A stretch of DNA of 24,850 bases from an uncultured Eubacteriales bacterium (GTDB taxonomy: Bacteria > Bacillota > Clostridia > Oscillospirales > CAG-272). The position numbers and the translations under genes are program-made. This document shows positions 22,219 through 24,850 of this stretch, in pieces. How positions within the stretch are numbered: the first letter of the stretch is position 1; the number at the start of each line of letters is the position of its first letter. The stretch lies in the NCBI GenBank assembly GCA_900546315.1, contig URCP01000035.1, positions 1 through 24,850 on the forward strand, read 5' to 3'. Below the pieces are notes generated by a model. It had not been told where the DNA came from, did no database searches, and saw nothing but the letters and a program-made list of their open reading frames with translations.

Positions 22219-22545
22219 TTATTCGGTAACGGTTTCGGTCTCGACAGCCGCTGCAGCTTCAGCCTCAGCAAGCGCAGCCGCCTTCGCGATCTCGAGTTCC
22301 TTATTGTAAGCGCTTATGACAGCCTCCTCAAGGACACCTCTGAACTGCGCGTTAATCGGGTGAACGATGTCGCGGTAAGAGCCATCGGGATTCTTGCGGC
22401 TCGGCATAACGATGAAGAATTTGTCTCTGGCATTGATAACCTTGATGTCATGCACTGCGAGCTGACCGTCAAAGGTTACAGAAACAATAGCCTTCATAGG
22501 TCCCTCATCGAAGAGCTTCCTGACTTTGATATCGGTAATGACCAT
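22219..22545 (-). CDS. spoVG: SpoVG-family regulator
   Basis: The 108-residue protein is SpoVG, a small nucleic-acid-binding regulator in Firmicutes linked to sporulation septation and broad post-transcriptional control. The conserved core is intact: MVITDIKVRKL, VSVTFDGQLAVHDIKVI and FFIVMPSRKNPDGSYRDIVHPINAQFR. The C-terminal tail (about 84-108) is an Ala/Glu-rich helix, variable in the family. The ATG has a strong CTAAGGAGGAAAC site. The -10 lies about 160 bp upstream, giving an unusually long leader. It is divergent from murC and convergent with the third lipoprotein gene. Confidence 0.96.
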   Translation of the reverse strand: MVITDIKVRKLFDEGPMKAIVSVTFDGQLAVHDIKVINARDKFFIVMPSRKNPDGSYRDIVHPINAQFRGVLEEAVISAYNKELEIAKAAALAEAEAAAAVETETVTE

Positions 22546-22712
22546 TTTTGTTTCCTCCTTAGGATTGACTGTATTGTTTTTGAAACCTGCGGTGATGGCA
22601 CTGGATATCGGTGCGCTGGACCCGCGTCGCCATGCGTGCCACCTGCCGGGCTCCGGGACCAGATCCGTATTATCTGCCGGTGGTGATCTCTCGGAAACCT
22701 GACAATATTATA
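22546..22712 (-). promoter_or_regulatory. spoVG promoter and long, G/C-rich leader
   Basis: A TATAAT box stands at 22707-22712 on the minus strand with TGTG before it; no good -35 is seen. The leader of about 155 bases is much more GC-rich than other leaders here and can form several short stems, for example TGGCAC with GTGCCA, and CTGG/CCAG around CCCG/CGGG. CCGGCAG occurs twice. I match it to no known riboswitch or RNA family. Confidence 0.45.
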
Positions 22713-22862
22713 CACCCGAATTATTAATTTCATGCAGTATTTTTTTGAAATTTATGCGGCATGTGCGAAAGATTTATTTGAACTATTGCGGGATGAATTG
22801 TGAATGACACGCCGCGTCTCCTGATTTTACGGCGCTTTTACATATAAATCGAAAAGATATCC

Positions 22863-22912
22863 GCGGCGCCGGGGAATGTATAATTATTCATACCCGCCGC
22901 CGCTCTTTTTTG
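22863..22912 (+). terminator. Terminator-like hairpin upstream of murC
   Basis: GCGGCG (22863-22868) pairs with CGCCGC (22898-22903), with GGG/CCC and GTAT/ATAC pairs inside, followed by TCTTTTTTG. It lies between the divergent spoVG and murC promoters, where no gene ends. The 22740-22860 stretch before it shows no open frame or promoter I trust. It may end a short RNA or be a remnant. Confidence 0.5.
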
Positions 22913-22970
22913 CCTGAAATTTTTTATCGGAAATTTCGCCGCGCCTATTTTATTTTTCACAGAATTGTGG

Positions 22971-22976
22971 TATAAT
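22971..22976 (+). promoter_or_regulatory. Extended -10 promoter of murC
   Basis: TATAAT preceded by TTGTGG gives an extended -10 (TGG-TATAAT). The -35 region 17 bp upstream (TTTTAT) is poor. It lies 47 bp before the murC ATG. Confidence 0.7.
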
Positions 22977-23022
22977 ATTCCTGTGGGAAAAAAATGACAT
23001 GACCTTTCAGGAGTTGATATAA

Positions 23023-24432
23023 ATGTACACATCATATTCGAGGGAGCGCCTTGGGGAGATATTCTCGGTCCCGCGCTCCGTTTATTTCATAGGTATCGGC
23101 GGCATCAGTATGTCCTCGCTCGCGCATATCGCGCTCGAGCGCGGCTGTCATGTCAGCGGCTATGACCGCGTGCCGTCCGCACTGACAGAAGCGCTCGAAA
23201 AATGCGGCGTGAAGATATATTACGAGCTCGACCCGTCGCACATCGACGATCAGGACGTGATAGTCTACACCGCCGCGATAAAGCCCGACAACCCCGAGCT
23301 CGCGAGGGCGCTTGAATACGACCGCGCCGGGGAGAAATACTGCGTCTACCGCGCGGATTTCCTCGGCTGGCTGATGAGTGGGTGCAAGAACCGTATCGGC
23401 GTCGCCGGGATGCACGGAAAGAGCACGACGACGGCGATGCTCGCCCATATCTTTCTGTCGGCGAAGCTCGACCCGACGATAGTTCTCGGCGCGGTCATGG
23501 ACGAGATCGGCGGAGCGTACCGCGTCGGCTCGAAGGACACGTTCATCATGGAGGCGTGCGAGTATCAGGATTCGTTCCTGTCCTTCACGCCGAACATCGC
23601 GGTGATACTCAATATTGACCTCGACCACACCGATTATTTCTCCGGGCTCGATAACATAATAGATTCCTTCTCGAAGTACGCGGCGATCGCGGACGACGGA
23701 TACGCCGTCTATAACTCCGACAGCGAAAACGTCCTGAGCGCGATGCGGAATTATAAAGGAAAGCGCGTGACCTTCGGACTTGAATCGGACGCTGTTTTCA
23801 CCGCCGGAAACATAGTCTTTGACCACGGACGCGCGGAATTCGATATACTGAAAAAAGGAACGCTGTTCGCGCATATAAAGCTCGGCGTCACCGGGCGGCA
23901 CAATATACTGAACTCGCTCGCGGCTGCCGCGGCAGCTGATATCTGCGGCGTTCCGGCGGAAGCCGTCGAAAAGGGGCTCGCGTCATACAGGGGAGCGAAA
24001 CGCCGTATGGAGTACCGCGGCAGCTTCACGACGGCGTCCGGAGGCTCAGTGCCGCTCTTTGACGATTACGCGCACCACCCGACGGAGATCCGCGCGACGC
24101 TCTCCGGCGCGAAGGAGATGGGTTATAAGCGCGTGTGGGTCGTTTTCCAGCCGCACACCTACTCGAGGACGGCTTCGCTGTACGATGAGTTCGCGAAGTC
24201 CTTTGTCGGCGTGAACGCGGTGTTCGCCCCGATCTACGCGGCGCGCGAGACGAACGAGTGGGGAGTCACGTCCGAAAAGCTCGCGGAGGACGCCGGGGGA
24301 CTGTATTTCCCGACCCTCGGAGAAATCGCGGGGTACCTGAGAAAGGAGCTTCGCGACGGCGATATGCTGATCGTGATGGGCGCCGGCGACGTCATAAAGC
24401 TCGACGATATCCTGCTTGAAAATAAATCCTGA
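23023..24432 (+). CDS. murC: UDP-N-acetylmuramate--L-alanine ligase
   Basis: The 469-residue Mur ligase adds L-alanine to UDP-MurNAc, the first amino-acid step of peptidoglycan precursor synthesis in the cytoplasm (EC 6.3.2.8). The N-terminal Rossmann motif YFIGIGGISMSSLA (21-34) binds UDP-MurNAc. The ATP loop is GMHGKSTTT (129-137, Lys133), with Met in place of the common Thr. NIDLDHTDYF and VTGRHNILNSLAA follow. The C-domain has DDYAHHPTEI and FQPHTYSRT, the MurC signature. The length is normal. AGGAG lies 9 bases before the ATG. It is monocistronic with an extended -10 promoter and a terminator, outside any dcw cluster, as is common in Clostridia. Confidence 0.96.
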   Translation: MYTSYSRERLGEIFSVPRSVYFIGIGGISMSSLAHIALERGCHVSGYDRVPSALTEALEKCGVKIYYELDPSHIDDQDVIVYTAAIKPDNPELARALEYDRAGEKYCVYRADFLGWLMSGCKNRIGVAGMHGKSTTTAMLAHIFLSAKLDPTIVLGAVMDEIGGAYRVGSKDTFIMEACEYQDSFLSFTPNIAVILNIDLDHTDYFSGLDNIIDSFSKYAAIADDGYAVYNSDSENVLSAMRNYKGKRVTFGLESDAVFTAGNIVFDHGRAEFDILKKGTLFAHIKLGVTGRHNILNSLAAAAAADICGVPAEAVEKGLASYRGAKRRMEYRGSFTTASGGSVPLFDDYAHHPTEIRATLSGAKEMGYKRVWVVFQPHTYSRTASLYDEFAKSFVGVNAVFAPIYAARETNEWGVTSEKLAEDAGGLYFPTLGEIAGYLRKELRDGDMLIVMGAGDVIKLDDILLENKS

Positions 24433-24441
24433 CGAAAAGAC

Positions 24442-24478
24442 CTCCGGGCGCTTCGGAAAGCCGCCCGGAGATTCTTGT
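24442..24478 (+). terminator. Terminator of murC
   Basis: CTCCGGGCG (24442-24450) and CGCCCGGAG (24462-24470) form a perfect 9-bp stem, extended inside by GCTT/AAGC around CGGA-type bases. ATTCTTGTCTTCC follows. The U-tract is modest. Confidence 0.75.
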
Positions 24479-24512
24479 CTTCCGAAAATCCCCGGCTAGG
24501 TCGATGGTTCAG

Positions 24513-24537
24513 CCAAGGCGATGCCTATAAGTCTTGG
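24513..24537 (+). other. Subterminal imperfect hairpin, possible left end of the IS200-type remnant
   Basis: CCAAG (24513-24517) and CTTGG (24533-24537) are inverted, with an alternative inner pair AGGC/GCCT (24516-24519, 24523-24526). IS200/IS605 elements carry such subterminal hairpins instead of terminal inverted repeats. The exact element end cannot be fixed from one copy. Confidence 0.4.
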
Positions 24538-24546
24538 AAAAGATAT

Positions 24547-24601
24547 CTCCCTTTGATATATTATATGCGGCTACCAACTGCACAAAAAATATCAAAGGGA
24601 G
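24547..24601 (+). promoter_or_regulatory. Hairpin that sequesters the transposase ribosome binding site
   Basis: CTCCCTTTGATAT (24547-24559) pairs perfectly over 13 bp with ATATCAAAGGGAG (24589-24601). The right arm contains GGGAG of the only ribosome site (GGGAGG) before the GTG at 24613. IS200 transposase mRNA leaders are known to hide the ribosome site in this way to keep transposition low. Confidence 0.7.
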
Positions 24602-24612
24602 GTCATCACAAA

Positions 24613-24807
24613 GTGAGTGAGGACATACATAGTTTATCACATATGAAGTGGAATTGCAAGTACCGTAAAGTATTTGCGCCAAAGTTTCTAGGGCGGTCTG
24701 ATAGAATACGAGAAGCGTGGAAACATTATTTAAGATCGTCCGAGCCGGAGGCAGAAGCAGAGCCACCGCCTCCGGCGGCGCGTAGCGTCCTTGACAGGTT
24801 GGCATAA
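24613..24807 (+). pseudogene. tnpA: IS200/IS605-family TnpA transposase, N-terminal remnant
   Basis: From a GTG at 24613 the frame begins VSEDIHSLSHMKWNCKYRKVFAPKF, closely matching the N-terminus of IS200-type Y1 transposases (pattern HSLSHTKWNCKYHIVFAPKY). After about residue 26, near base 24690, the similarity ends abruptly. The frame then runs through unrelated sequence (LGRSDRIREAWKHYL, then Glu/Pro/Ala-rich) to a stop at 24805. The His-hydrophobic-His metal motif and catalytic Tyr of TnpA are missing, and about 110 residues are lost, so it cannot transpose on its own. The leader hairpin is intact. A GCCGGAGGC/GCCTCCGGC inverted repeat (24744-24752, 24768-24776) follows. It is either a decayed copy or a small non-autonomous element that could be moved by a complete copy elsewhere. 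Confidence 0.75.
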
Positions 24808-24823
24808 AAATGCTACGATGTCA
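24791..24823 (+). promoter_or_regulatory. Outward promoter with symmetrical operator-like dyad
   Basis: TTGACA (24791-24796) and TACGAT (24814-24819) are 17 bp apart with TGC before the -10 (extended -10). TGACA (24792-24796) and TGTCA (24819-24823), and inside them GCAT (24802-24805) and ATGC (24810-24813), are inverted around the same centre. The promoter reads to the right, out of the window, toward an unseen gene. Confidence 0.6.
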
Positions 24824-24850
24824 TAGACCGAGGGCGGGTAAAGCGTGCAT

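Noticed and set aside
22560..22700. Possible SRP or 6S-like RNA in the spoVG leader
   Set aside because: CCCGGAGCCCGGCAG recalls SRP domain IV, but the GGAA loop and AGCA bulge are missing, and no long closing helix can be drawn.
1..24850. CRISPR array, rRNA genes or prophage genes
   Set aside because: No regularly spaced repeats, rRNA motifs, or phage structural or integrase genes were found on either strand.

Overview
The window looks like a chromosomal segment of an uncultured member of the Clostridia (low-GC Gram-positive lineage, here with fairly GC-rich genes). The evidence is SpoVG, a SpoIVFB-like M50 protease, a G5/M23 cell-wall hydrolase, lipoprotein-type sugar-binding proteins, AGGAGG-type ribosome binding sites and AT-rich vegetative promoters (TTGACA, 17 bp, TATAAT) standing out from the coding DNA. 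The many carbohydrate genes (GH31, GH28-like, sialidase-like, GalT, three solute-binding lipoproteins) suggest a glycan-using gut or rumen anaerobe; that habitat is inference. The first ~115 bases are homopolymer runs and probably a damaged contig end.

Layout. 131-3402 (minus) is a three-gene operon, capA-like phosphoesterase, GH28-like beta-helix protein and sugar O-acetyltransferase, behind a perfect consensus promoter. 3591-3938 (minus) is a small acidic Cys-rich membrane protein. 4269-4609 holds two convergent tRNA genes, Gln(CTG) and Glu(CTC), each with its own promoter and terminator. 4799-5639 (plus) is an overlapping pair, a small exported protein and a short M50 protease. 5703-7478 (minus) is oleate hydratase. 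7765-8894 (minus) is a tandem pair of SGNH hydrolase paralogs. 9016-9843 (minus) is an AraC regulator divergent from a sugar-binding lipoprotein (9973-11433).

11592-14944 (plus) is the most unusual part: one open frame joins a complete IclR-type regulator to a sialidase-like beta-propeller, and it overlaps a second binding lipoprotein by ATGA. 15098-17374 is a YicI-type alpha-xylosidase (GH31). 17598-18611 (minus) is galT, followed by a 22-bp perfect palindrome. 18924-20393 is a membrane-anchored G5-M23 peptidase and 20651-22123 a third binding lipoprotein. spoVG (22219-22545, minus) and murC (23023-24432, plus) are divergent. The right edge holds an IS200-type transposase remnant with a ribosome-site-sequestering hairpin, then a strong promoter with a symmetrical operator-like dyad that points out of the window.

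How it fits together. Two sugar-responsive modules (AraC plus binding protein; IclR-sialidase plus binding protein) and the GH31, GalT and SGNH genes form a scattered glycan-use region. No ABC permease or ATPase gene is present, so the binding proteins must use transporters encoded elsewhere. Housekeeping genes (tRNAs, spoVG, murC, M23) are interleaved. No CRISPR array, rRNA, prophage or integrase was seen.
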